DNA of 64,000 bases from the NCBI GenBank assembly GCA_017307735.1, contig JAFKGR010000002.1, forward strand, positions 390,536-454,535, in the 5' to 3' direction. The position numbers and the translations under genes were made by a program. Positions within the stretch are counted from its first letter, which is position 1, and each line of letters opens with the position of its first letter. Source of the DNA: Chitinophagaceae bacterium (GTDB taxonomy: Bacteria; Bacteroidota; Bacteroidia; Chitinophagales; Chitinophagaceae). The notes under the pieces are model-generated. The model did no database searches, was not told the origin of the DNA, and saw nothing but the letters and a program-made list of their open reading frames with translations. Below are positions 16,562-25,141 of the stretch, one piece after another.

Positions 16562-16623
16562 GAAACCTTTCATAAAATATTTATGTTCATTTGCCTGATA
16601 GGCATTTTTTTTTGAAAGGTTTC
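16562..16623. repeat. Nested inverted repeat with T-tract
   Basis: GAAACCTTTCA (16562-16572) is perfectly complementary to TGAAAGGTTTC (16613-16623). Inside lies a second hairpin, TGCCT/AGGCA (16592-16604), followed by nine T. The inner part is a textbook plus-strand terminator although no plus-strand gene lies upstream, so it may end a small RNA or block antisense transcription. Confidence 0.6.
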
Positions 16624-16783
16624 GGGATCGTTGATTTTAGCTGCCACATCTCTCCCCCTTCTTAAATTTTGGGTGCCAAATGGATCCTGGTTTTTTATAC
16701 AAGGTGCCATATATTTTTTCTGATGTATTTTTCGTTGAAATACTGTTCCTTGTATTTTTATTTTTACATGATAAACAAATAGG

Positions 16784-18217
16784 ATGGATCGGGCGGAAAA
16801 TACCTTTCTTAGCAAAATGAAAAATTTATCGCCTGCGATCGATAGAAATTATTTCTGGATGTTGTCAGGGCGGATGTCGCCATTGCTGATGTTGTTTGTC
16901 GTGACGATTTTGTATTCACATCGTTTGACCTTAGAAGATTATTCCGGATTTCAGAGTTTATGGATGTATTCCAATGTGGTAAGTGTTATTATCGGCTTCG
17001 GGGTTACAACTCTTATTTTTTCTACTCCTCCGGGCGTCCTTTCCGGTTTTTTCAGAAGAAATCGCAGGCAGATTATTTCCTTTTATCTTTTATTATGGAT
17101 TGTGACATTGTTTATTTTTTTTGTAGCTGCGAAACAGTTTGCCCAGAGTCTGAAATTATGGATAATAATTTTTATTATCGTCCAGACAATTAACAGCATC
17201 ACCGAATCCGGGCTGATTAAAAGAGACGGTTCATTCCCTTACTTTTTGATTAACATTGTATATTCCCTGTTTTTCTTTGGGTGGCACATTGTTATTTTAC
17301 AATCCGGATATAATCTTGAATCGCTGGTAAAGGGGATTATTGGTTTTTCAATGCTCAGGTTTTTGGCTCTTGTTTCAATCAAGAGAAGTGCTGCTCAATA
17401 TCCGAAAAGAAATCCGGAAGAAAATAAAGAATTTCGTTTTCATTGGATATCCAACGGAATCAATGATATTCTAAGCGTTTTTTCCAAGTGGATTGATAAA
17501 TTAATTCTTGTGTATCTTCTTGTACCGGCCGACTTTGCCATCTTTTTTAATGGCTCAGTGGAGATACCCTTGTTTTCAATTTTCATCAATGCTACCGGCG
17601 CATACATGATGATGCAAATGGCGAAAAGTATAAATGATCATGGATTCATCAGAGATATTTTTAAAGAAAATTTTTTGATTTTGTCTTCTGCGGTTTTTCC
17701 TCTTTTCTTTTTTCTGATGTTTTTTCGTGAACCCGTTTTTCTGACTTTCTTTGGAGAGAAGTATCTTGCATCTCTGCCGGTTTTTGCGATTACCATTTTA
17801 ATACTGCCATTGCGAATAAATCACTTTGGTGGTATTCTTCAGGTTTACGGAAAAGGGAAAATAGTGACCATTGGTGCATTTATAGATCTGATCCTTGCTA
17901 TATTTTTTGTTTTTCTTCTGTATCCGATTTCTGGAATGCAGGGGGCGGCGGCCGCATTGGTAATATCCACCATTCTTCAAATTGTGTTTTATTTATTTCA
18001 CATCAGCCATACCTTAAAAATGTCTGTACAAAGCCTAATCCCTCTGAAGAAATTATTATTTCGTTTCCTTTTAGCGGGTGTAATTTTCGGTTTATTAAAC
18101 TTTCTTGTTTCCGGACTGAAGCCGATTCTTCAGATCATTTCGGGATGTATTTTGATTGCGGGATATGCCTTTATTTTTGGGAGAAAATATTTAACTCAAT
18201 TCGGGAATAACCTATGA
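16784..18217 (+). CDS. Polysaccharide (Wzx/MATE-like) flippase
   Basis: A 477-residue integral membrane protein with about twelve to fourteen hydrophobic segments and scattered Lys/Arg-rich loops, in the pattern of lipopolysaccharide/O-antigen flippases of the MVF superfamily. The N-terminus (NYFWMLSGRMSPLLMLFVVT) resembles the first helix of such transporters. The ATG at 16784 is used; an ATG at 16817 is an alternative. It would move undecaprenyl-linked sugars across the inner membrane. No glycosyltransferases lie nearby, so its substrate is open. Its stop overlaps a possible upstream start of the next gene (ATGA). Confidence 0.85.
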   Translation: MDRAENTFLSKMKNLSPAIDRNYFWMLSGRMSPLLMLFVVTILYSHRLTLEDYSGFQSLWMYSNVVSVIIGFGVTTLIFSTPPGVLSGFFRRNRRQIISFYLLLWIVTLFIFFVAAKQFAQSLKLWIIIFIIVQTINSITESGLIKRDGSFPYFLINIVYSLFFFGWHIVILQSGYNLESLVKGIIGFSMLRFLALVSIKRSAAQYPKRNPEENKEFRFHWISNGINDILSVFSKWIDKLILVYLLVPADFAIFFNGSVEIPLFSIFINATGAYMMMQMAKSINDHGFIRDIFKENFLILSSAVFPLFFFLMFFREPVFLTFFGEKYLASLPVFAITILILPLRINHFGGILQVYGKGKIVTIGAFIDLILAIFFVFLLYPISGMQGAAAALVISTILQIVFYLFHISHTLKMSVQSLIPLKKLLFRFLLAGVIFGLLNFLVSGLKPILQIISGCILIAGYAFIFGRKYLTQFGNNL

Positions 18218-18300
18218 AGGGAGATAAGAAATTTCAATTACAACTTTTAAATAACGAAGCGGATATTATATTTACAACTCTATTGGAAGTGAAAAAGTCA

Positions 18301-19041
18301 ATGTTCGGGAAAATCATTTATCTGGTATCCTTATTACTGATTGGAACGATTGGTTATTCTCAGGATACGCTGCCCAAAATCAGGGTTACACTGATGGGGA
18401 AAAGGGCTCTCGTGTCATGGATAAATCCATACAAAAATGTAACTGCAATCAACATTCAGCGTTCGGGTGACAGCATTAAAAACTTTACCTCTATCGGAAG
18501 TGTGTTGAATGTAAATGCCATTAAAAACGGTTTTGTTGATCCCAAAGAGTTTTTGCCCAATGAACAATACTATCGTCTTTTTATCGCTTTTGATGGTGGT
18601 ACATATCTTTTTACCCAATCGCACAGGGGTGCGCCTGATACTTCAAAGACTTTTGTAAAAGCTGTCGTAAAAGAAATAGATTCTGTTAGCTCCATTCCCA
18701 AAATCATTCCGGCAGAAAAAAAGATTCCCATTTATTTTGTTCAGTCGAAACATGTTTATACCGGTAAGGATAACAACGTAATTATTTCTTTGAAGGATGC
18801 TGCAAAAAATAAATATTCTCTCAAAGTTTTTGAAGATAACGGCGATCCGGTTTTTGTTTTGAATAAAATCCCGCAGGATTACCTGATAATTGACAGGGCG
18901 AACTTTGGCCATTCCGGATTGTTCCGATTTGAACTTTACGAAAATAAAAATCTCATTGAAAAACACAAATTGTTCATTCCGGAAGTTGGAAAACCGATGC
19001 CGTTGCTGGATGTAAACGGATATGAAATTAAAAATAAATAA
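18301..19041 (+). CDS. Exported protein of unknown function
   Basis: A 246-residue product from the ATG at 18301, chosen because it gives a classical signal peptide (MFGKIIYLVSLLLIGTIGYS) ahead of QDTLP. An in-frame ATG at 18214 overlaps the flippase stop as ATGA and would add 29 residues before the signal; translational coupling makes it a real alternative. After the signal, residues 25-110 have a fibronectin-III-like look (VTLMGKRALVSWINPY). The C-terminal half has no recognisable family. The gene is followed by rluD after 14 bp. Function unknown; probably periplasmic or outer-membrane associated. Confidence 0.75.
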   Translation: MFGKIIYLVSLLLIGTIGYSQDTLPKIRVTLMGKRALVSWINPYKNVTAINIQRSGDSIKNFTSIGSVLNVNAIKNGFVDPKEFLPNEQYYRLFIAFDGGTYLFTQSHRGAPDTSKTFVKAVVKEIDSVSSIPKIIPAEKKIPIYFVQSKHVYTGKDNNVIISLKDAAKNKYSLKVFEDNGDPVFVLNKIPQDYLIIDRANFGHSGLFRFELYENKNLIEKHKLFIPEVGKPMPLLDVNGYEIKNK

Positions 19042-19055
19042 TCAACCTTTTCATT

Positions 19056-20102
19056 GTGGAAGAAGAGACTGACATAAATGAACTTTCTGAATCAAACGAT
19101 GAGTTATTTGAGAGCCAGGCGATAGAATGTGCCAAAGGACAGGAACCGTTGCGAATTGATAAATTTCTGATGAGCAGAATTGAAGGGGCGACGAGAAATA
19201 AAATCCAGCAGGGAATTGAAAACGAGCATGTACTGGTCAATGGCCAAACAATAAAATCAAATTACAAAGTAAAACCAGGAGATAAAATTGTTATTTACCA
19301 GGATTTCGAACCTGAGAGTACCGATATAATTCCTGAAAATATACCAATCAAAATTGTTTACGAAGATGACGATTTACTTGTGGTGGATAAGGTTGCAGGA
19401 ATGGTTGTACATCCCGGAAGCGGCAACAGGTCAGGAACATTGGTAAATGCTGTTGCATTTCATCTGAAACAACAAAATCCGGGTATCACCGAAGAAAACC
19501 TGAGCCGTTTCGGATTGGTACACCGAATCGACAAAAATACTTCAGGATTATTGGTTCTTGCAAAGAATACACATAGCTTATCTGATCTGGCAATGAAATT
19601 TTTCAAACACACTATTCACCGCAGATACCTCGCTCTGGTTTGGGGCGATTTTGAAGAAGATTCAGGTACGGTGGTTGCACACGTAGGCAGGCATCAGCGA
19701 TTCCGGAAAATGTTTGCGGCATATCCCGAAGGTGAACATGGCAAAGAAGCCATCACACATTACAAGGTTGTTGAAAGATTTAATTATGCAACGTTGATAG
19801 AATGCCGGCTCGAAACGGGGCGCACTCATCAAATCAGGGTTCACATGAAATACATCGGGCATCCTCTTTTTAACGATGAATTGTATGGCGGAGATAAGAT
19901 TGTAAAAGGAACTGTTTTCGGAAAGTACAAACAGTTTGTTGATAATTGTTTTGCTCTGTGCCCGCGCCAGGCCCTGCATGCGTGGCAATTGGGTTTTGTT
20001 CATCCCTCAACCAAAGAAGAATTATTTTTCGAGTCTCCGCTTCCCGGTGATATTTCATCAGTTGTTGATAAATGGAGAAGGTATATTCATCAAAGAAAAT
20101 GA
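19056..20102 (+). CDS. rluD: RluD-family 23S rRNA pseudouridine synthase
   Basis: A 348-residue RluA/RluD-family enzyme. An S4 RNA-binding domain lies at about 30-95 (RIDKFLMSRIEGATRNKIQ), and the catalytic domain carries the signature GLVHRIDKNTSGLLVLAK near residue 155, with the catalytic Asp, and later ETGRTHQIRVH. It isomerises uridines in 23S rRNA. The only start that keeps the acidic N-terminus is GTG at 19056. It follows the exported-protein gene by 14 bp. The exact rRNA target is assigned by family only. Confidence 0.93.
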   Translation: MEEETDINELSESNDELFESQAIECAKGQEPLRIDKFLMSRIEGATRNKIQQGIENEHVLVNGQTIKSNYKVKPGDKIVIYQDFEPESTDIIPENIPIKIVYEDDDLLVVDKVAGMVVHPGSGNRSGTLVNAVAFHLKQQNPGITEENLSRFGLVHRIDKNTSGLLVLAKNTHSLSDLAMKFFKHTIHRRYLALVWGDFEEDSGTVVAHVGRHQRFRKMFAAYPEGEHGKEAITHYKVVERFNYATLIECRLETGRTHQIRVHMKYIGHPLFNDELYGGDKIVKGTVFGKYKQFVDNCFALCPRQALHAWQLGFVHPSTKEELFFESPLPGDISSVVDKWRRYIHQRK

Positions 20103-20152
20103 GAATCCTTTTTCACTGACGTTTTTCCGGCTCAGCAAAATGAAATAATTAG

Positions 20153-21292
20153 TTACTGGTAATAGAGGATTTCATTGTTGCCTTCAATGATAAGTTCTTT
20201 GTCTTCCGAAATTTCCACTTTCCCGATGATTCTTGCCTCGATTCCAAAATTATCAGCGAGATCAATTATATCTTTTGCAGTGGATTCAGAAGTATAAATT
20301 TCCATTCGGCAACCCATATTAAAAACCTGGTACATTTCGTAATCTGAAACCTTGCTTGTTTCTTTAATCTTTTGAAAAACCGGAGGTATTGGAAACAGAT
20401 TATCCTTAACCACCCGGGTCAATTCAGGAATGTATTTCAGGCATTTGGTCTGGCCTCCCCCACTGCAATGAATAATCCCGTGAATTTGATCAAAATATTT
20501 CATCAACACCTGTTTCATCAGAGGAGCATAGGTGCGGGTTGGCGAAAGAATTTCTTTGATGTCAGCAATTTTATATTTACCGGTATAAACCACTCTTGGG
20601 TCAAGAGACGGATCAAAAGTTTCAGGGAAGTTTTTTGCATATGAACTCTCAAGAAGATCATGCCTGGCCGACGTCAATCCATTACTTCCGATTCCGCTGT
20701 TTTGCTCGGATTCGTAAATAGCCTTGCCATAAGAAGCCAGACCTACAATTACATCGCCCTGGTGGATATTTTCATTGGTTACGATTTTGTTTTTTGGCCA
20801 CCTTGCAGTCATGGTGCCATTTACAGTAATGGTTCTTACCGTATCTCCCACATCAGCCGTTTCGCCTCCGAGATAATTGATCTGGATCCCACAGGCGCCC
20901 ATCAGGTCAAAAAATTCTTTTGAGCCATCAATAATTTCTTTGAGTACCTCTGCCGGAATCAGATTTTTATTTCTGTCGATCGTGCTGCTATACAAAATCT
21001 GATCATAAACTCCCGTACACAACAGGTCGTCAAGGTTCATTACAATAGCATCCTGGGCAATCCCCCTCCAAACCGACACATCGCCTGTTTCTTTCCAATA
21101 CAAATAAGCAAGAATACTTTTTGTTCCTGCACCATCGGCGTGCATCAGATTCACAAAATCTGAACTTCCGACAAGAAAATCGGGATAAATCCTGCAAAAA
21201 GCCCGCTTGTACAAGCCCGGATTCAGATTTTGAATTGCGAAATGAACATCCTCTTTTTGCGCCGATACACCTCTTTGATTATACAATGACAT
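20153..21292 (-). CDS. purM: Phosphoribosylformylglycinamidine cyclo-ligase (AIR synthase)
   Basis: A 379-residue AIR synthase of the form usual in Bacteroidota, slightly longer than the enterobacterial enzyme. The PurM-type ATP-grasp-like fold is recognisable by MHADGAGTKSILAYLY and the nearby AQDAIVMNLDDLL, with the conserved GGETADVGDTVRTI near residue 145 and HCSGGGQTKCLKY near 275. It converts FGAM to AIR in purine synthesis. It is convergent with rluD (50 bp between stops) and divergent from ribF. No other pur gene is nearby, so it is transcribed singly. Confidence 0.92.
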   Translation of the reverse strand: MSLYNQRGVSAQKEDVHFAIQNLNPGLYKRAFCRIYPDFLVGSSDFVNLMHADGAGTKSILAYLYWKETGDVSVWRGIAQDAIVMNLDDLLCTGVYDQILYSSTIDRNKNLIPAEVLKEIIDGSKEFFDLMGACGIQINYLGGETADVGDTVRTITVNGTMTARWPKNKIVTNENIHQGDVIVGLASYGKAIYESEQNSGIGSNGLTSARHDLLESSYAKNFPETFDPSLDPRVVYTGKYKIADIKEILSPTRTYAPLMKQVLMKYFDQIHGIIHCSGGGQTKCLKYIPELTRVVKDNLFPIPPVFQKIKETSKVSDYEMYQVFNMGCRMEIYTSESTAKDIIDLADNFGIEARIIGKVEISEDKELIIEGNNEILYYQ

Positions 21293-21400
21293 TATTAAAA
21301 AATATAATTTAGCAAACGGGTGTAAAAGTAGAATAATTCATTTGATGAAAAATGGAAAGCCTGGGTATGGGAATAATATTATGCTTTTACTTTGCATGAA

Positions 21401-22348
21401 ATGGAAGTACACAGGAATTTAAACAATCTGCCGGTTTTCAATAATGCAGTCATTACCACAGGCACTTTTGACGGGGTACACAAAGGACATCTCAAGATAA
21501 TAGAACAGTTAAAAAAAGAAGCAGAAAAGATTTCCGGTCAATCTGTTTTGGTTACTTTCCATCCGCATCCGCGCATTGTTTTGCAAAAGGAAAATGTGGT
21601 AAAACTGCTGAATACTTATGACGAAAAAATTGAGTTGTTATCCAGGCACGGTATCGATCATGTGGTGGTAGTTCCTTTTACAGAGCAATTTTCATCCATG
21701 CCACCCGAAGAATATATCACAGATTTTCTGGTGAAAAAACTTCAGGCACGGTGCATTATCACCGGATATGATCATCATTTTGGGAAAGATCGAAAAGGTG
21801 ATTTTCACATGTTGGAAAAATATGGAAAGGAATTCAATTTTAAAGTGATTGAGATTCCGGAATATGTTCTCAAAGAGGTAACGGTAAGCTCCACACTTAT
21901 CCGCAGAGCCTTATTTAACGGTGAGGTGGAAGCAGCGAATCAAAATCTGGGTTATGAATATTTTTTAAACGGACAGGTCGTACATGGAAACAAAATTGGA
22001 AGAACAATTGGTTATCCAACGGCCAACGTGCATGTGGAAGATGGCAATAAACTGATACCGAGGTACGGCGTTTATGCAATCGGAGCAACTAAAATTGATT
22101 CAGAAACTGACACCAAAGTATATCCGGGGATGATGAGTATCGGTATCCGACCCACCCTCACTGATAACAGGGAAGTGATTGAAGCCAATCTGTTTGACTT
22201 TCACAAGAACCTTTATGGGCGGCCAATTCAGATACGATTTAAGAAATACTTCAGACCGGAAATTAAATTTGAAAGCCTCGAAGCATTGACCGCGAAAATC
22301 AAAGAAGACGAAAAGATTATCAGGCAGTGGTGGAATGAAAACGGGTAA
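21401..22348 (+). CDS. ribF: Bifunctional riboflavin kinase / FAD synthetase
   Basis: A 315-residue RibF from the ATG at 21401; a TTG at 21392 is not needed. The N-terminal nucleotidyltransferase domain (about 1-185) shows TTGTFDGVHKGH and ITGYDHHFGKDRKGD. The C-terminal flavokinase domain (about 190-315) shows GNKIGRTIGYPTANV and GVYAIG. It turns riboflavin into FMN and then FAD. The sequence TTACTTTG, one mismatch from the -7 consensus, ends 6 bp before the ATG, hinting at a leaderless transcript. No FMN riboswitch is visible in the 108-bp gap to purM. Confidence 0.95.
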   Translation: MEVHRNLNNLPVFNNAVITTGTFDGVHKGHLKIIEQLKKEAEKISGQSVLVTFHPHPRIVLQKENVVKLLNTYDEKIELLSRHGIDHVVVVPFTEQFSSMPPEEYITDFLVKKLQARCIITGYDHHFGKDRKGDFHMLEKYGKEFNFKVIEIPEYVLKEVTVSSTLIRRALFNGEVEAANQNLGYEYFLNGQVVHGNKIGRTIGYPTANVHVEDGNKLIPRYGVYAIGATKIDSETDTKVYPGMMSIGIRPTLTDNREVIEANLFDFHKNLYGRPIQIRFKKYFRPEIKFESLEALTAKIKEDEKIIRQWWNENG

Positions 22349-22625
22349 GGTTGATCTTTTTTCCCGGATTCAAAATTTGGATTTTTATCAGGGTTACAAT
22401 TATTTCAATTTCCAGCAAATCGGGGTGGAGTTTATCTATGTCTATTCAGGACAGTATGGCTTTATTCCAGCACCAATTCAAAACCAATTTACAGATAAAA
22501 TCTACCGGACAATCATTATTGAAGAGCTATTGCAGCAAAGCAGAGAATTATATTCCGGAGGAAAATTCTGGAAAGAGTTCAGGGAACCAAAAATGGAAAA
22601 CGAATTGTTGGGTCTTCAAACATAA
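22335..22625 (+). CDS. Small hypothetical protein overlapping the ribF 3' end
   Basis: A 96-residue ATG frame overlaps the end of ribF by 14 bp, a spacing typical of coupled genes. The sequence is rich in Tyr, Phe, Gln and Asn (DFYQGYNYFNFQQIG) with a balanced, protein-like second half (KIYRTIIIEELLQQSREL). No domain is recognised. A different frame (22351-22641) over the same bases reads less like protein. It could be a real small gene or a remnant; moderate confidence only. Confidence 0.45.
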   Translation: MKTGKVDLFSRIQNLDFYQGYNYFNFQQIGVEFIYVYSGQYGFIPAPIQNQFTDKIYRTIIIEELLQQSRELYSGGKFWKEFREPKMENELLGLQT

Positions 22626-22640
22626 TCACCAATATCGATA

Positions 22641-22670
22641 AAAAAACTTCCGCCGGGGCGGAAGCTCTTT
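22641..22670 (-). terminator. GC-rich hairpin with T-run on the minus strand
   Basis: CTTCCGC (22647-22653) pairs with GCGGAAG (22658-22664) around CGGG. On the minus strand it is followed by at least six T; on the plus strand by CTCTTT. It could act in both directions and lies just after the small ORF following ribF. Confidence 0.55.
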
Positions 22671-23261
22671 AAGGTTTAAACTAAGCGAAAGATTTAATCC
22701 TTGGGTTGGTCTTTACAGGAATACCGGATTAGCTTGCCATTTTACAATCTAAAAATTTTTCAACACTTTGGAAACTTGAGAGATATTGGATTTGGTTTTT
22801 GGGTTTTGGATTTTAAATCGGGATTTTGAATTATTATTTTTTTATCACTCAACTTTCCAATGCAAACATAAAGTGCTCTCAGCCCAATACAAATAGCATA
22901 TCTTCTGATTTTCTCCCAATAAGATATTACCCCGGGCATTGTATTTTTTCTCTGTGTATAAATGGTAAACACCCCATCTGCTACTCGTAGGTTTACGGTA
23001 AATATTTTGCTTCATCAGGATGGAGTTCTGAAATATTTTCGTCCCTGATATTCTCTTTTGTTGCCTGACAGCGATGAAAAAACTTCCGCTGAAATCGGAA
23101 ATTGCCGGTAATCTGAGATTTTCTGCTAAGCCTGAAATATGCACCAATTACCTCATTTTATTCTTTGAAATCAATACAAGAAGAGATGATCCGGCATTTC
23201 TTTTTCATTTTTTTACCCCGGAACTGCGGAATTTTGAAATAAAAAATTGGTAATTATTACC

Positions 23262-23280
23262 TACGAATAGATTATTCGTA
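23262..23280. promoter_or_regulatory. Perfect palindrome upstream of the subtilase gene
   Basis: TACGAATA-GAT-TATTCGTA, 8 bp perfect arms around 3 bp, ending 39 bp before the ATG at 23320. Its position is right for an operator. Its TACGA/TCGTA ends also occur in the dyad before the BlaI-like gene at 36706-36721. Confidence 0.5.
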
Positions 23281-23319
23281 TTTAATTCTTAAAATTTGCT
23301 GCTTAAACTCAGACTTATA

Positions 23320-24978
23320 ATGAAAAAACGTTCTTTATGGATATTACTCGGGATACTTGTTTGTTACACTTATTCTTTTGGACAAGACCAGAGTAGTGCG
23401 ACGACGGCACCCAAACCACTGGTAGCCCCCAATGATTGGTATCAGCTTGACAGGGCAACTACCGGATTTTATGGAATCAGCCTGGACAAAGCTTATGACC
23501 TGCTGAAAGGCAGAAAGAGTAAAACTGTTGTGGTTGCTGTCATCGACAGTGGCGTTGACACACTTCAGGAAGACCTTAAACCCATTTTGTGGCATAACCC
23601 CGGAGAAATTCCCCACAATGGAATTGATGACGATCACAACGGATATGTTGATGATTATTACGGATGGAATTTTCTGGGCAATAAAGACGGGAAAAATGTA
23701 AACAAGGATTCTTATGAAGCTGCAAGGGTTTATTGGCAATTGAAACCCAAATATGGTGACAGTACTCCTGACACCGCCAACCTGAAAGGTGAAGCAAAGT
23801 ATGAGGCAGTCATGTTTCTCAAAGCAAAATCTGCTGTTTTGAATGGAGTGGATCCGGCTACGCTGATGATTATGAAACGTATTTTACCCGTTCTTGAATC
23901 GGGTGACAGCGTCATTGCAAAAGACCTGGGTAAAAAAGAATTTAATGGACACGATCTTCAGACGTATGTGCCGACAACGGCCGAGGCAAGAGCATCGGCC
24001 AATATTTATCTCGGCATCATGAAAATGAACAATAATAACGACGATATCACCAATACCGATATCCTGGATGATTTGCGCGGACAGATAAGTAAAGCTGAAT
24101 CTGCAGATACACCTCCTGAAGATTACCGGGGTGAAATAGTGAAAGACAATTACAATGATATCAATGACCGGTACTATGGAAATTCCGATGTTATGGCCGG
24201 CACTCCCACACATGGTACACATGTAACGGGAATCATAGCTGCTGTAAGGAATAATGGCATCGGAATGAACGGGATTGCAGATAATGTCAAGGTTATGATG
24301 ATACGCGCAGTTCCTGACGGAGATGAACATGATAAAGATATTGCTCTTGCTATCCGCTATGCAGTTGACAACGGAGCTAAAGTGATCAGCATGAGTTTTG
24401 GTAAAAGTTTTTCACCCCAAAAACAATGGGTGGATGATGCGGTAAGATACGCAGCAGCCCACGATGTTTTGCTGGTTCATGCAGCGGGAAACGATGGAAA
24501 AAATATTGATTCAACTGATAATTTTCCAACGCCGGTTTATCTGAATGGTGATACAGCAAGAAATTTTATTACAGTTGGTGCAAGCGGAGACCCCACCAAT
24601 GGCGGGATCGTAGCAGGTTTCAGCAACTATGGGAAAAAACTTGTGGATGTTTTTGCTCCCGGCGTAAATATTTATTCGACACTTCCGGGCGGGAATGCGT
24701 ATGGAAAATTGAGCGGTACCAGTATGGCAACACCTGTAGTTGCAGGTATTGCAGCGCTGTTATTGGAATATTATCCGGAATTGACCGCTTTACAATTAAA
24801 AGGGATATTGGTGAAATCAGTATCTCCGATTACTGAAAAAGTGGATCTGCCGGGAAATGCCGGAGAAGGTGATTCCACATTGGTCAGCCTTTCCGATATT
24901 TCAGTTTCCGGTGGAGAAGTGAATGCCTACAACGCTGTGAAAATGGCTATGAAGACAAAAGGAGAAAGAAAAAATTAG
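23320..24978 (+). CDS. Secreted S8 (subtilisin-like) serine peptidase
   Basis: A 552-residue protease from the ATG at 23320, which gives a clear signal peptide (MKKRSLWILLGILVCYTYSFG). The catalytic triad is intact: Asp in VAVIDSGVDT (about 75), His in HGTHVTGI (about 298), Ser in GTSMATPVVAG (about 467), with the oxyanion Asn in HAAGND. About 220 residues separate Asp and His, far more than in subtilisin; the insert includes a region starting LKPKYGDSTPD. No C-terminal sorting domain follows the catalytic domain. It is probably periplasmic or outer-membrane linked and is followed by a strong terminator. Confidence 0.93.
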   Translation: MKKRSLWILLGILVCYTYSFGQDQSSATTAPKPLVAPNDWYQLDRATTGFYGISLDKAYDLLKGRKSKTVVVAVIDSGVDTLQEDLKPILWHNPGEIPHNGIDDDHNGYVDDYYGWNFLGNKDGKNVNKDSYEAARVYWQLKPKYGDSTPDTANLKGEAKYEAVMFLKAKSAVLNGVDPATLMIMKRILPVLESGDSVIAKDLGKKEFNGHDLQTYVPTTAEARASANIYLGIMKMNNNNDDITNTDILDDLRGQISKAESADTPPEDYRGEIVKDNYNDINDRYYGNSDVMAGTPTHGTHVTGIIAAVRNNGIGMNGIADNVKVMMIRAVPDGDEHDKDIALAIRYAVDNGAKVISMSFGKSFSPQKQWVDDAVRYAAAHDVLLVHAAGNDGKNIDSTDNFPTPVYLNGDTARNFITVGASGDPTNGGIVAGFSNYGKKLVDVFAPGVNIYSTLPGGNAYGKLSGTSMATPVVAGIAALLLEYYPELTALQLKGILVKSVSPITEKVDLPGNAGEGDSTLVSLSDISVSGGEVNAYNAVKMAMKTKGERKN

Positions 24979-25000
24979 TTGAAGTAGATTTTAAATAAAG

Positions 25001-25035
25001 CAGGCTGTCTCAAAAAGACGGCCTGTTTTATTTTT
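25001..25035 (+). terminator. Intrinsic terminator of the subtilase gene
   Basis: CAGGCTGTC (25001-25009) pairs with GACGGCCTG (25017-25025), with one wobble pair, around TCAAAAA; TTTTATTTTT follows. Confidence 0.8.
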
Positions 25036-25141
25036 ATACATTACAACATTGGAATCAATTATTCATCTCTGGTTATTTATCAACTATTACAATTTGTATC
25101 TTTAAAGGAATTGTAAATGGTTTAAACCGGAAAATAATTAA

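Larger units (their letters stand above)
16473..16783. other. Divergent intergenic region with inverted repeats
   Basis: Holds the lepA promoter element and a nested dyad at 16562-16623. No gene is supported: the minus-strand frame inside it has no recognisable content. The last 130 bp, before the flippase start, are AT-rich without a consensus promoter match. Confidence 0.5.
22626..23319. other. Long intergenic region before the subtilase gene
   Basis: About 690 bp without a supported gene. It contains a GC-rich hairpin at 22647-22664 flanked by A6 on one side, and a perfect 8-bp palindrome at 23262-23280 close to the subtilase gene. A 100-residue minus-strand frame (22845-23147) shows no recognisable family. 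Confidence 0.5.

Noticed and set aside
16570..16815. Minus-strand ORF in the lepA/flippase gap
   Set aside because: It covers the inverted repeat and overlaps the flippase start; no recognisable protein content.
21293..21400. FMN riboswitch before ribF
   Set aside because: The gap is only about 108 bp, shows none of the RFN element's conserved blocks and has a promoter-like site almost at the ATG.
22845..23147. 100-residue minus-strand ORF before the subtilase gene
   Set aside because: No family, signal or promoter; considered as a transposase remnant but no transposase motif was found.
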